A stretch of 64,000 bases of DNA from positions 1-64,000 of the forward strand of contig NZ_JBMPIX010000005.1 of NCBI RefSeq assembly GCF_049341065.1, in the 5' to 3' direction. The position numbers and the translations under genes are program-made. Source of the stretch: Pacificoceanicola sp049341065 (GTDB taxonomy: Bacteria; Pseudomonadota; Alphaproteobacteria; Rhodobacterales; Rhodobacteraceae). Positions 25,663-34,381 of this stretch are shown one piece after another (position 1 is the stretch's first letter; every line of letters starts with the position of its first letter). The notes under the pieces are model-generated. The model made no database searches. It worked only from the letters and a program-made list of their open reading frames with translations, and was not told the origin of the DNA.

Positions 25663-26544
25663 ATGACGCTTGCCCGGTTTCTGACAACGTCCAAGGATGT
25701 GATCCACGTGCACCTGACGAATGTGCGCGGATCGTCCCCCCGCGACGCAGGGGCGCAGATGTTCGTGACAGCTGACGGTTTGCACGGCACCATCGGTGGC
25801 GGACAGCTGGAATACATGGCCATAGACGAGGCTCGCGCCATGCTGCGGGCAGGGTGTTTGGCAGGGCAGATGGATGTCCCGCTGGGGCCGGAAATTGGCC
25901 AGTGTTGTGGTGGCCGCGTTGCCATCTCGCTGACGCAGATGACCGCTGCGGATCGTCAGGCCGCCTGTTCGGCGCACGCGGAGTCAATCGCGCAGCTACC
26001 TCATGTCTACATTCTTGGGGCAGGCCACGTCGGCCGCGCCTTGGCGCAGTTTTTTCAGTTCCTGCCCGTGCGCTGCATTCTGGTCGATTCCCGGTCCGAG
26101 GAACTGTCGCTTTGTGACGCAACCGTTGAAACGCGTTTGTCGGCCATGGCTGAGGCTGACATACGATGCGCGCCCGCGGACAGTGCCTTTGTTGTGCTGA
26201 CCCATGACCACGCCCTTGATTTCCTACTGACGTCCGAGGCGCTGGACCGCGGTGATGCGGCTTATGTCGGGCTGATCGGCTCGGCAACCAAACGGGTCAA
26301 GTTTTCGCGTTTTCATGCGGCCCACGCCACCACCACCGACATCGACAGTCTGACCTGCCCCATCGGCCACAATGCCAGCACCGATAAACGCCCCGAGGTT
26401 ATCGCAGCCTTCGTGGTTGCTGAGATCATGGAGCGTCTGACCGGTGCAGCGGCGCGCGCAGACACACTTAGCGACCAACACCCCGCCCAGAGCGCCGAGG
26501 AGGGCGACACGGGGCAATATCATAGGGAGGGATTCCAAAAATGA
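25663..26544 (+). CDS. xdhC: Xanthine dehydrogenase accessory protein XdhC
   Basis: 293 residues. XdhC binds and sulfurates the molybdenum cofactor and inserts it into XdhB; it is not part of the final enzyme. Visible: the N-terminal GSSPRDAGAQM block, GTIGGGQLEY, IGQCCGGRV with the conserved Cys pair, and a Rossmann-like LGAGHVGRALAQ segment near residue 120. It starts 4 nt after the xdhB stop and its end overlaps the permease start by 4 nt. Confidence 0.95.
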   Translation: MTLARFLTTSKDVIHVHLTNVRGSSPRDAGAQMFVTADGLHGTIGGGQLEYMAIDEARAMLRAGCLAGQMDVPLGPEIGQCCGGRVAISLTQMTAADRQAACSAHAESIAQLPHVYILGAGHVGRALAQFFQFLPVRCILVDSRSEELSLCDATVETRLSAMAEADIRCAPADSAFVVLTHDHALDFLLTSEALDRGDAAYVGLIGSATKRVKFSRFHAAHATTTDIDSLTCPIGHNASTDKRPEVIAAFVVAEIMERLTGAAARADTLSDQHPAQSAEEGDTGQYHREGFQK

Positions 26545-28145
26545 CCGATACAACCTACAGCTACAGGCTCTTTAACAGAAACGATTTCAATGCGTTCTGG
26601 GCCCTGTTCACCGACAACCTAGTCAATCTTCTGATCCTGTCCGGTGTCTGTCAGTTCGTCTTTCAGATGCCCGCCGAAATTGTCTTTGGCCGGATCGTGC
26701 CGGGGGCTGCGGTTGCAATTCTTGCAGGTGTTGCCGTCTATTCGCTGATGGCCAATTGGGTAGCGAACAAGCAGGGCAAAGACGTCACCGCCTTGCCCTA
26801 CGGTATCTCGACGCCTGTCATGTTTGTCTATTTGTTCGGCGTCATCGGTCCGATTTTCTGGGCGACGGGGGATTCCCTTCTGGCGTGGCAGGTCGGCATT
26901 GGTGCGGGCTTTATGGGTGGTATCGTTGCGGCATTTGGCGCAATCGTCGGCCCGTTTCTGAAGCGGATCACGCCGCGTGCGGGTATGTTGGGGACGCTGT
27001 GCGGGATCGCTTTGGTGTTCATCGGGTCCGTGCCGCTGGCCACTGTGTTCGAACACCCGCTGATCGGGTTCTCATCGCTGTTGTTCATCCTCTGGGGGTT
27101 GATCGGCCGCTTCCGTCTCCCGGGCAATGTGCCTGCTGGTCTGGTGGCGATTGCCATCGGCACGGTCATCGCGATTTTTCTTGGCCAATCGTCCTTTGAC
27201 ACCGATGGCATCGGCTTTTACGCGCCCGTTCCGTATTTCGGTGACATGCTGATTGGTATTCAATACCTCTTCGCCAACCCCGAGTTGTTCTTGGTTCTGA
27301 TCCCGGTGCAGATCTACAATTTCATCGAGACGATGAATAACGTTGAATCCGCCGAAGCTGCGGGCGACAGCTACCCGGTGGGGCTGTGCCAGATCACCGA
27401 CGGTGCAGGCACGATGATTGGAGCGCTGTTCGGATCGCCTTTCCCGACGACGGTCTACATCGGTCATCCTGCCTACAAGCGCATGGATGCGCGTGCGGGC
27501 TATATCATCGCGGTGGCGCTTGTTGTTGCGGCGGCGGCCTTTCTGGGCTTCCTTTCGTTCCTTGCAGGTTTGATCCCGATTGCGGCGGCGGCCCCTGTTC
27601 TGGTGTTCGTGGCCGTAAGTCTGATCACCAATACCGGATACGCGGTAAAGCCCGCGCATATGGCGGCGGTCGCATTCGCAATCCTGCCTCACATCTCGAA
27701 CTTCCTCATGACCAAATGGGGATCCTTGATGAACGCCTTGCGCAACACCGGTGTCGAAGGCTTGCCCGGTCTGGGCGATAGCGATCTGACGGCGGCGTTG
27801 CTCATGGAAGGCGCGCATTACGAAGGTCACCTCGCCTTGTCGCAGGGTGCGATCATCACCGGACTTGTCTGGGGCGCCATTGCAGCTGATGTTATCGACG
27901 GTCGGTTCAAGCAGGCCGGAGGCTTTGCCATAGCCGCGGCAGTGATGTCCTCGATCGGCGTCATTCACAGCTTCACGCTGCAAATGCCACAGTTCGATGG
28001 CATCACCGTCGGCTATCTGATCATTGGCGCATTCATGCTGATCTATCCGATGGTTGCCCCCAAAGAAGACCTCAAGCATCGCATCATCGTTCCGGATGAG
28101 CCTGACTTAGTTGAGGATGACAGCCCCGCGCTCGACATCGCTTGA
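26541..28145 (+). CDS. NCS2-family purine permease
   Basis: 534 residues with about 12-14 hydrophobic helices. NCS2 features: ALPYGISTPVMF near residue 85 and the FIETMNNVESAEAAGDSYP block near 265, which corresponds to the substrate-binding helix region of this family. It imports a nucleobase by proton or sodium symport. Its place between xdhC and guanine deaminase suggests guanine, hypoxanthine or xanthine. Start overlaps the xdhC stop by 4 nt. The exact base cannot be assigned. Confidence 0.92.
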   Translation: MTDTTYSYRLFNRNDFNAFWALFTDNLVNLLILSGVCQFVFQMPAEIVFGRIVPGAAVAILAGVAVYSLMANWVANKQGKDVTALPYGISTPVMFVYLFGVIGPIFWATGDSLLAWQVGIGAGFMGGIVAAFGAIVGPFLKRITPRAGMLGTLCGIALVFIGSVPLATVFEHPLIGFSSLLFILWGLIGRFRLPGNVPAGLVAIAIGTVIAIFLGQSSFDTDGIGFYAPVPYFGDMLIGIQYLFANPELFLVLIPVQIYNFIETMNNVESAEAAGDSYPVGLCQITDGAGTMIGALFGSPFPTTVYIGHPAYKRMDARAGYIIAVALVVAAAAFLGFLSFLAGLIPIAAAAPVLVFVAVSLITNTGYAVKPAHMAAVAFAILPHISNFLMTKWGSLMNALRNTGVEGLPGLGDSDLTAALLMEGAHYEGHLALSQGAIITGLVWGAIAADVIDGRFKQAGGFAIAAAVMSSIGVIHSFTLQMPQFDGITVGYLIIGAFMLIYPMVAPKEDLKHRIIVPDEPDLVEDDSPALDIA

Positions 28146-28157
28146 CTTCAAACCCTG

Positions 28158-28189
28158 AACGAGGCGGCCACAACATGCGCCGTCTCGTT
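28158..28189 (+). terminator. Hairpin between permease and guanine deaminase
   Basis: AACGAGGCGG and CCGTCTCGTT form a 10-bp stem with one G-U pair and a 12-nt loop, followed by only three T. It may weaken read-through or stabilise the upstream message. Confidence 0.45.
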
Positions 28190-28218
28190 TGCCGCCATCC
28201 CACGAAAGAGTCACTCCC

Positions 28219-29520
28219 ATGCCCGATACACTTCTGCGCGGTCGCCTTTTGACGTTCCATGACGAGCCCTCAAGCCCCGACGACACAGACGCCTATAGTT
28301 ACGTTGAGGATGGCGCAGTTTTGATGCGCGATGGGACAATCGCGGCGTCGGGTACATTTGGCGACGTTGCCGCCGAAGCCAAAGATGCAGTCGTCAAGGA
28401 TCACCGCCCTCACCTGCTGATGGCGGGATTTATCGACACGCATATCCATTTTCCGCAAGTCCAGATCGTCGCCAGTTGGGGCAATCAACTGTTGGATTGG
28501 CTGAACGGCTACACCTTTCCGGCAGAGGCCGATTATGCCAATGCCCAGCACGCCCGCGCCATGGCGGGGCACTTTTGTGATCTTTTGACTGAGCACGGCA
28601 CGACCACCGCCGTGGCCTTCTGTTCGGTCCATGCATCCTCCGCCGAAGCGCTGTTCTCGGAGGCTCGGGATCGCAACATGCGGATGGTTGCCGGCAAAAC
28701 GATGATGGACCGCAACGCCCCCAACGCGATCCTCGACACTGCCCAATCAGGTTATGATGACAGCAAGGCGCTTATCGAACGCTGGCACAACAAGGGGCGT
28801 GCATCTTATGCGATCACGCCGCGTTTCGCGATCACCTCAACGCCGGAGCAACTCGAAATCTCTGGCGCGTTGGCGGGTGAACACCCCGATTGCTACGTTC
28901 AGACACACCTCTCCGAGAACCACGACGAGATCGCATTCACCGCCACGCTTTTTCCGCAGGCGCGCGATTATCTGGACGTCTATGAGGGGTACGGCCTGCT
29001 CGGTCCGCGCATGATGCTCGGCCATGCCATCCACCTGAAAGACCGCGAAATCGGAGCGATTGCCGAAACAGGTGCCCATCCGGTCTTTTGCCCCACGTCC
29101 AATCTGTTCCTTGGTAGCGGATTGTTCGATGATGCAGGCTTGCGGGCGCGCGGTATCCAAAACGGAATCGCCACGGATATCGGGGCCGGAACCAGCTATT
29201 CAATGCTCCAGACGTTGAATGAGGGCTACAAGATCCTTCAGCTTCAAGACCAGAAATTGCACGCCTTGCGCGCGTTCCATTGGATCACCCGTGGCAACGC
29301 CGAAGTCTTGGGGCTGACCGACAAAATCGGCACCCTTGATGCGGGAACAGAAGCTGACGTCGTCGTCATAAACGCCCGCGCGACAGCGGCGATGGACCTG
29401 CGCATGGATCGCGCCGAAAGCCTTTCGGACGAACTGTTCGTCATTCAAATGATGGGCGATGACCGAGCCATCGCGCAAACCTACGTTTCTGGCGTACCAC
29501 AAAAGAAAGACCTGACATGA
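28219..29520 (+). CDS. guaD: Guanine deaminase
   Basis: 433 residues from the ATG at 28219; an in-frame start at 28189 lies inside the hairpin. Amidohydrolase fold with metal ligands in FIDTHIHFPQ (HxH), QTHLSENHDEI, GHAIHL and a late ATDIGAGTS Asp. The DTHIHFPQ form with a following WLNGYTFPAE segment is characteristic of guanine deaminases, which convert guanine to xanthine and ammonia. The product is the substrate of XdhAB encoded upstream. Its stop overlaps the next gene by 4 nt. Confidence 0.94.
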   Translation: MPDTLLRGRLLTFHDEPSSPDDTDAYSYVEDGAVLMRDGTIAASGTFGDVAAEAKDAVVKDHRPHLLMAGFIDTHIHFPQVQIVASWGNQLLDWLNGYTFPAEADYANAQHARAMAGHFCDLLTEHGTTTAVAFCSVHASSAEALFSEARDRNMRMVAGKTMMDRNAPNAILDTAQSGYDDSKALIERWHNKGRASYAITPRFAITSTPEQLEISGALAGEHPDCYVQTHLSENHDEIAFTATLFPQARDYLDVYEGYGLLGPRMMLGHAIHLKDREIGAIAETGAHPVFCPTSNLFLGSGLFDDAGLRARGIQNGIATDIGAGTSYSMLQTLNEGYKILQLQDQKLHALRAFHWITRGNAEVLGLTDKIGTLDAGTEADVVVINARATAAMDLRMDRAESLSDELFVIQMMGDDRAIAQTYVSGVPQKKDLT

Positions 29521-29939
29521 TTTCAGTTACTCGACTAGACCTTCAGGATGCAGGAATCCTGATCGAAGGCGCGGCCGCCAAGGCGGGCGAAATTGGCGTT
29601 CCGATGTGTATCGCAATTGCGGATGAGGGCGGGAACCTGATCGCGTTCAGTCGGATGGATGGCGGCAAAGTGACTTCCTCAACGATTGCAATCGACAAGG
29701 CGTTTACTGCGGCAGCTGCCAGGAAAGCGACGCATGACTACGGGGCTGCCAGCCAACCGGGCGCCCCCGCCTACGGGATCGCTTCCGCCATTGGCGGGCG
29801 GTTGATGGTTGTCGGCGGCGGTCTTCCGGTCGTTGCACATGGCGAAGTTGTCGGCGGCATCGGCGTCAGTTCGGGAACACCGGATCAGGACAGGGCCGTC
29901 GCGCAGGCAGGAATTGACGCTTTTCTTAAACAGATCTGA
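29517..29939 (+). CDS. GlcG/HbpS-like (haem-binding family) protein
   Basis: 140 residues, a complete GlcG/HbpS domain: PMCIAIADEGGNLIAFSRMDG near residue 30-50 and GGGLPVVAHGEVVGGIGVSSG near 100-120, here cited in part. Members of this family bind haem or cobalamin or are accessory proteins of catabolic operons, with mostly unknown roles. No signal peptide is visible. It is translationally coupled to guanine deaminase (ATGA overlap), suggesting a function in purine catabolism. That link is inference. Confidence 0.85.
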   Translation: MISVTRLDLQDAGILIEGAAAKAGEIGVPMCIAIADEGGNLIAFSRMDGGKVTSSTIAIDKAFTAAAARKATHDYGAASQPGAPAYGIASAIGGRLMVVGGGLPVVAHGEVVGGIGVSSGTPDQDRAVAQAGIDAFLKQI

Positions 29940-30281
29940 GTTATCTCACTGTGCGCGAGACCAACAAAAATTCCAAAATGCGCCGACGGAAGCAAGACCC
30001 GCACGTCAGCACACGATCAGTGCCGTTTCGTTGGCTCCGGTGCGGAAGGGGCCAACGAAATCGCTGGTCGGATTTGCCCGCCGAATACGGCCCAGCCAAG
30101 ACGCTCTACAATCGTTATCGACAGAACCTACTTGCATCCATTGTGGGTCCCGCCTCATTCGGAAACCCTTACCCTAGCACGACGACCACCATGTTTTGCC
30201 TACTTTCTTTCACGATTGGCAGCTTGGCAAAAGTAGACCGCCGTGCAACTATGAGGGTATTTCCAGACATGGAGGCATCCA
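29940..30281. other. Intergenic with an IS5-type scar
   Basis: 342 bases between the purine operon and the cytochrome gene. It holds a short transposase scar at 30059-30124, described separately. No complete gene, RNA or strong terminator was recognised in the rest. Confidence 0.4.
30059..30124 (+). pseudogene. IS5-family transposase scrap
   Basis: Reads NRWSDLPAEYGPAKTLYNRY, which matches the N-terminal GLRWRDxPxxYGPxKTLYNRW block of IS5-family transposases, such as the copy at 19548. Only about 22 codons survive. Confidence 0.6.
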
Positions 30282-32024
30282 ATGATTGTGCGTCTCACCT
30301 GTTCGATTTTTCTCATACTCGGTCTGTCCGGCACGGCTGATGCTCAAACGGTCTTTGTTGATCAAGGCAGCGACTGGACCCCGGATCTAAGGCAACGTTT
30401 CTACACTCAGGATCAGGGCGCGCGCATTATGCCGCTGGCTTGGATGCGGGCGCTTCAGACTTCGGATGGTCAGCCCTTCCTGCACGATAGCCTGGACCGC
30501 TACGGGTATCTGCCGATGCCTGGCCGCAGCCAGTCGGATCTGCCGATCGGCTTCACCACCAACGATTATAACGGCACGACCGCGATCGGAATGACCTGCT
30601 CGGCCTGTCATACCCGGCAAATCGACGTGAACGGAACCGGCTACCGGATTGACGGCGGGCCGGCGATCTCGGACTTCCAGAGTTTTCTGAAAGATCTCGA
30701 CGATGCCGTCCTTGCGGTGCTGGACAGTGACGAAGCTTTCGAGGCCTTCGCCGAGGTAGCGCTGGAGGCAGAAGAGTCCGACTCGGACGTTGCCGCACTG
30801 AAGGCCGAGGTCGAGGTTTGGAGCAATAGGTTTCACACGTTGATCACCCGCTCGCTGCCCGATCCAGCCTGGGGGCCAGCCCGACTGGATGCGGTGTCGA
30901 TGATCTTTAACCGCCTCGCGGGGTTGGATATCGGGCCCGAAGCGGACGATTATCTGATCCCGGACAATATCGCCGTGGCCGATGCGCCGACACGTTATCC
31001 CTTCCTGTGGAATGCCGCGCGGCAAGATTACACGCAATGGCCGGGATTTGCGAAAAACGGCAACGACCTGCTGGGCTTGTCGCGGAACCTGGGAGAGGTC
31101 TATGGCGTGTTTGCCGAGTTCCGCCCAGAGCACAAGCCGGGCATCCTGTTTGACTATGATTACATCTCGCAAAATTCGGCCAATTTTGACGGATTGAAAG
31201 CGCTTGAGGATTGGATTTGGGACCTCGGGGCGCCGAAATGGCCCTGGACGCTGGATCAGACTCTGGCCGAGCAGGGCGAAGAGATTTTCAACCTGTCCAC
31301 CGAACTGGGCGGCTGCGTCGAATGCCACGGAAAAAAGCGCGGCGAATTCCGGTCTGTCACGCATGCGACCTATGCCACCCCGATTAAGGACGTGGGCACC
31401 GATACCCGCGAATGCGGAGTGCTTACCCGCACGGTCCAAACCGGCGTTCTGGAAGGCGCGTCGATCCCCGTCATCGGAAAGCCGCTGGGATCTCGGGCGC
31501 CGGCGATCGACGTTTTGGCACTCTCGGTGATCGGTGGCATCATTCAGGACTATACCTCATTTCGGTCGGTCCAGGCCGATGCTGATGCCCAGATCGGTTT
31601 GTTGATGGATCAGAGCGCCTTGCCGCCTGACTATCTGGACGAATTCAAGGATCTGCGTGGGGCATTCCCGGTACAGGAAGACAGCCTGCCCGTCGACATC
31701 AGCGCGGTTCAACCTTGCAAATACGAAGCACGTGTTCTTGACGGCATATGGTCGTCGGCACCTTACATGCACAACGGTTCGGTCCCAACGCTGGTCGAGG
31801 TGCTTAAATCCCCGGAAGACCGTGTCGCCTCTTTTGTGCCAGGGCCGAATTATGACATCGAAAATGTCGGATTGGCCGTGGACCAAACCAAGTTCAATCA
31901 GGTGATCGAGACCACGGGCTGCAACGATCTGAATTCCGGCAACAGCCGCTGCGGGCACGATTACGGCACGTCCTTGACTGAGGATCAGAAGCGCGCACTG
32001 TTGGAGTATCTCAAATCAATTTGA
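30282..32024 (+). CDS. RoxA-like dihaem cytochrome c, secreted
   Basis: 580 residues. A signal peptide covers residues 1-21 (hydrophobic, ending ADAQ). Two haem-attachment sites: CSACH at 106-110 and CVECH at 345-349. The late block SAPYMHNGSVPTLVEVLKSPEDR (about 483-505; core APYMHNGSVPT) is typical of the RoxA/dihaem cytochrome c peroxidase-like group. Family members act in the periplasm or outside the cell as oxygenases, peroxidases or electron carriers. It precedes a PQQ-dehydrogenase module, so electron transfer or oxidation of a related substrate is plausible. Rubber oxygenase activity is not implied. Confidence 0.8.
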   Translation: MIVRLTCSIFLILGLSGTADAQTVFVDQGSDWTPDLRQRFYTQDQGARIMPLAWMRALQTSDGQPFLHDSLDRYGYLPMPGRSQSDLPIGFTTNDYNGTTAIGMTCSACHTRQIDVNGTGYRIDGGPAISDFQSFLKDLDDAVLAVLDSDEAFEAFAEVALEAEESDSDVAALKAEVEVWSNRFHTLITRSLPDPAWGPARLDAVSMIFNRLAGLDIGPEADDYLIPDNIAVADAPTRYPFLWNAARQDYTQWPGFAKNGNDLLGLSRNLGEVYGVFAEFRPEHKPGILFDYDYISQNSANFDGLKALEDWIWDLGAPKWPWTLDQTLAEQGEEIFNLSTELGGCVECHGKKRGEFRSVTHATYATPIKDVGTDTRECGVLTRTVQTGVLEGASIPVIGKPLGSRAPAIDVLALSVIGGIIQDYTSFRSVQADADAQIGLLMDQSALPPDYLDEFKDLRGAFPVQEDSLPVDISAVQPCKYEARVLDGIWSSAPYMHNGSVPTLVEVLKSPEDRVASFVPGPNYDIENVGLAVDQTKFNQVIETTGCNDLNSGNSRCGHDYGTSLTEDQKRALLEYLKSI

Positions 32025-32424
32025 TCCCCGTGCTGCGATCTTTTCTGGCCGTAAGTCAATAGGTCTGGAGGCGTTGTCAGGTTAATGGGCCTGAAGTTGC
32101 AGGTTCATTGATCTGGACATTAGAGCCAGATCGATTCATCATAAATCCAATCTACCAGATGCCGGGACTGAACACCGAAGGCCTATGCGACACCAGAAGG
32201 TTAATGCAACAGTCCGATCCCGACGCATCAGACCATCCCCGACAATGACCTCAAAAGCAAATTGCCGGCTCGAAAAAACAAGCAACGCAATATTCCCATT
32301 CAAAATACTTTGAGAAACGCCGGAAGTCTCGCATTGTGGGATGTGACGAATTTGGCAACTCGTGACTGACATTCTGTGAGGATCTGTTGCCATTCCATGG
32401 GAATGAGACTCCAAGGAGACCAAG
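32025..32424. other. Intergenic with an IS481 end
   Basis: 400 bases after the cytochrome gene. It contains an IS481 3' remnant (32111-32176). The remaining bases carry the probable promoter of the next two genes but no recognisable coding sequence. Confidence 0.4.
32111..32176 (+). pseudogene. IS481 transposase 3'-end remnant
   Basis: Reads IWTLEPDRFIINPIYQMPG then LNT, the same tail as the fragments ending at 319 and 16346, and ends in the conserved CCGGGACTGAACACC. No stop follows directly, so the junction is a deletion or insertion point. Confidence 0.75.
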
Positions 32425-32841
32425 GTGAAGGCAATCGATCTGGCATGCGGTATCGTTTTGGCCCTAGCGATCATTCCGGCCATAGGGAGCGCGGATCCGA
32501 CACGCCGAGCCGAGCGGCTGGAGACTCTGGTCATCGATGCGGAGACCGGATTTTCGGTCACGCAGTATGAATTGCAGGCCGGAATCTATTATCGCTGGCG
32601 AATAGCGACCGACGGGCGCGACGACTATACGGTGACAGCGACGGGGCTGTTTAGCGAAAGCTGGATCGACAAGATCACGATTGATGACACGACCCTGCGC
32701 GTATCAGGTCTGAATTCGCTGACATTCGAAGAGGAAAGCCAGAGCGAAATCTGGTTCGTGCCGTTGCGCGCCGGGACCTACCGCTTTGCCGTCGAGGGGC
32801 TGGCGGCGCTGGGGTTTGCCGGTGAGGTCATCGTGAAATGA
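32425..32841 (+). CDS. Secreted protein of unknown function
   Basis: 138 residues from a GTG at 32425 with AGGAGA upstream. An N-terminal signal peptide is likely (KAIDLACGIVLALAIIPAIGSA). The rest is rich in beta-strand-like segments and ends RAGTYRFAVEGLAALGFAGEV, which recalls the last strands of a cupredoxin-like sandwich. There is no Cys/His/Met set for copper after the signal, so it is not an ordinary blue copper protein. It overlaps the ankyrin gene by 4 nt, suggesting the two work together. Function not recognised. Confidence 0.7.
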   Translation: MKAIDLACGIVLALAIIPAIGSADPTRRAERLETLVIDAETGFSVTQYELQAGIYYRWRIATDGRDDYTVTATGLFSESWIDKITIDDTTLRVSGLNSLTFEEESQSEIWFVPLRAGTYRFAVEGLAALGFAGEVIVK

Positions 32842-33743
32842 GGGGCTTGCCAATAGTGCTGATCGCTTTGGCCTTGAGCGCGCAGGATGCGAAGGCGCGC
32901 GATGGGTCGCAGGCCTGCAACAGCGCGCAGCAGGAATTGAAAGAACAAGAGCGTGCGCTGGAAGGGCGGCGCCTGCATGAAGCCCTGTTTCGTGTTGCCG
33001 CGCTCAATTGTCCGTCTGCCGCGCGGGACTTGCTGGCACGCGGTGCGTCGGTGCAGGCGCGCAATGGTCAGGGGGCCAGCCCTCTTGCCGTTGCTGCGGG
33101 TCACGGGTCGGTCGAGGTGGCTGATTTGTTGCGAGCGGCGGGCGCCGATCTGTCTTTGCGCGATCTGACCGGGGCGACTCCTTTGCTGCGGGCCGCGCGG
33201 AATGGGCGCAGAAAGATGGTGGATTGGCTTTTGTTGCAGGGGGTCGATGTTGATGCGGCCGACAAACAGGGCATTACGCCCCTGATCGCAGCTGCGTTCA
33301 ACGGAGACCTTCGGATGCTCAAGACGCTGCTGGCCACCGACCCGCAGATCAATGCGCGCGAAAGCTTGGGCAAAACGGCGCTGATCTATGCTGCGGGTCG
33401 GGCCTATCCCGAAGTCGTGTCGCTGCTTTTGTCCGCCGGAGCGGATGTTGCGGCGACGGACAGCCATTTGCTGACGGCGCTGTCCTGGGTTGCGGGCCAT
33501 GCCAATGACGCGCCCGCCAATGACGGGATCAAGACTGCGATGCTGCTGCTAAAGGCAGGGGCTAACGTAAAGCACCGCGACGACAGGGGCCGCGATGCCC
33601 TGATGATCGCGGCGCAACGTGGCCATGCAGAGATGGTTGCATTTTTGCTGGCGGAGGGCGCGGATGCCACGCGGCGGGACAAGACCGGAAAAAGTGCTGC
33701 GGATCTTGCCATGACGCCCGAAATTGCGGCGCTGCTGCGTTAG
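32838..33743 (+). CDS. Secreted ankyrin-repeat protein
   Basis: 301 residues. N-terminal signal peptide (MRGLPIVLIALALSAQDAKA). From about residue 45 there are seven or so ankyrin repeats, with recurring LLxxGAdVxxxDxxGxTPLxxAA units such as GQGASPLAVAAGHGSVEVA. Periplasmic ankyrin proteins are known as partners or protectors of periplasmic enzymes, for example a catalase-associated protein. Here the neighbours are a PQQ dehydrogenase and two cytochromes. It is coupled to the 138-residue gene upstream and convergent with the cytochrome gene at 33749. Confidence 0.9.
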   Translation: MRGLPIVLIALALSAQDAKARDGSQACNSAQQELKEQERALEGRRLHEALFRVAALNCPSAARDLLARGASVQARNGQGASPLAVAAGHGSVEVADLLRAAGADLSLRDLTGATPLLRAARNGRRKMVDWLLLQGVDVDAADKQGITPLIAAAFNGDLRMLKTLLATDPQINARESLGKTALIYAAGRAYPEVVSLLLSAGADVAATDSHLLTALSWVAGHANDAPANDGIKTAMLLLKAGANVKHRDDRGRDALMIAAQRGHAEMVAFLLAEGADATRRDKTGKSAADLAMTPEIAALLR

Positions 33744-33748
33744 CGATC

Positions 33749-34318
33749 CTACATCGCACCAAGATAACGCGCCAGCGCGGCGATGGTTGCGTCGTCCAGC
33801 TGCTTCATTGTGCTGATCTTGTCGGGCGCGTTCATGCGGACCTCGTTCTTGAAATCCAGCATCGCCTTGTCCAGATAGCCAACCTGTTGACCGGCGAGGC
33901 GCGGGATCCGGCTGTCGCCCTCCCACTTGCCGTGGCAAGCGCTGCACTGGCCGCCGGTGATCCCGCGTTCGGCAAGGGCCTGGTCGCCGTCTTGCGTATG
34001 TGCGGGCACATCGGGCCAGGCCTGGTCAGCGAAATATTGCGCAATTTCTTTCATCTGGTCGCGCGAGTACTCTGCGGCGATCCCAGTCATTATCTCGTTC
34101 TGGCGCCGCCCGGCGGAATAGTCCTTGAGCTGTGTGTAGATATAAAAGAACTGCTGGCCAAAGATGATCGGATAGGTCTCATCGACAGGCACACCGGTTT
34201 CGCCGTGGCAACTTGTGCAAAGCTGCACGGTCTCTTCAAGGTTGAAGGCGTCCTGAGCCATTGCGGAAGTCGCAAGGGCCAGAAGGCTGGCTGCGAGCGC
34301 CGACCGAAATATTCTCAT
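33749..34318 (-). CDS. Dihaem cytochrome c (c4-like)
   Basis: 189 residues. Signal peptide 1-21 (ending AMAQ). Two CxxCH sites: CTSCH at 34-38 and CSACH at 125-129, each at the start of a roughly 90-residue half with similar layout, as in cytochrome c4. Distal Met candidates are in each half (for example EIMTGIA and the TMKQLDD region). It lies 63 nt downstream of the PQQ dehydrogenase on the same strand and is its likely periplasmic electron acceptor. Confidence 0.9.
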   Translation of the reverse strand: MRIFRSALAASLLALATSAMAQDAFNLEETVQLCTSCHGETGVPVDETYPIIFGQQFFYIYTQLKDYSAGRRQNEIMTGIAAEYSRDQMKEIAQYFADQAWPDVPAHTQDGDQALAERGITGGQCSACHGKWEGDSRIPRLAGQQVGYLDKAMLDFKNEVRMNAPDKISTMKQLDDATIAALARYLGAM

Positions 34319-34381
34319 TTCTAGCGACTCCTGTTGCGACGGGGCAAATGATGCCCCGTCTGTTTGCCGGAATATTGCCGA

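Noticed and set aside
24384..25925. 513-codon minus-strand frame opposite xdhB
   Set aside because: xdhB is complete and in an operon on the other strand; the minus frame shows no family motif.
30282..32024. Assignment of the dihaem protein as a true rubber oxygenase
   Set aside because: Only the haem sites and one C-terminal block are shared with the RoxA group; the length is shorter and active-site residues were not verified.
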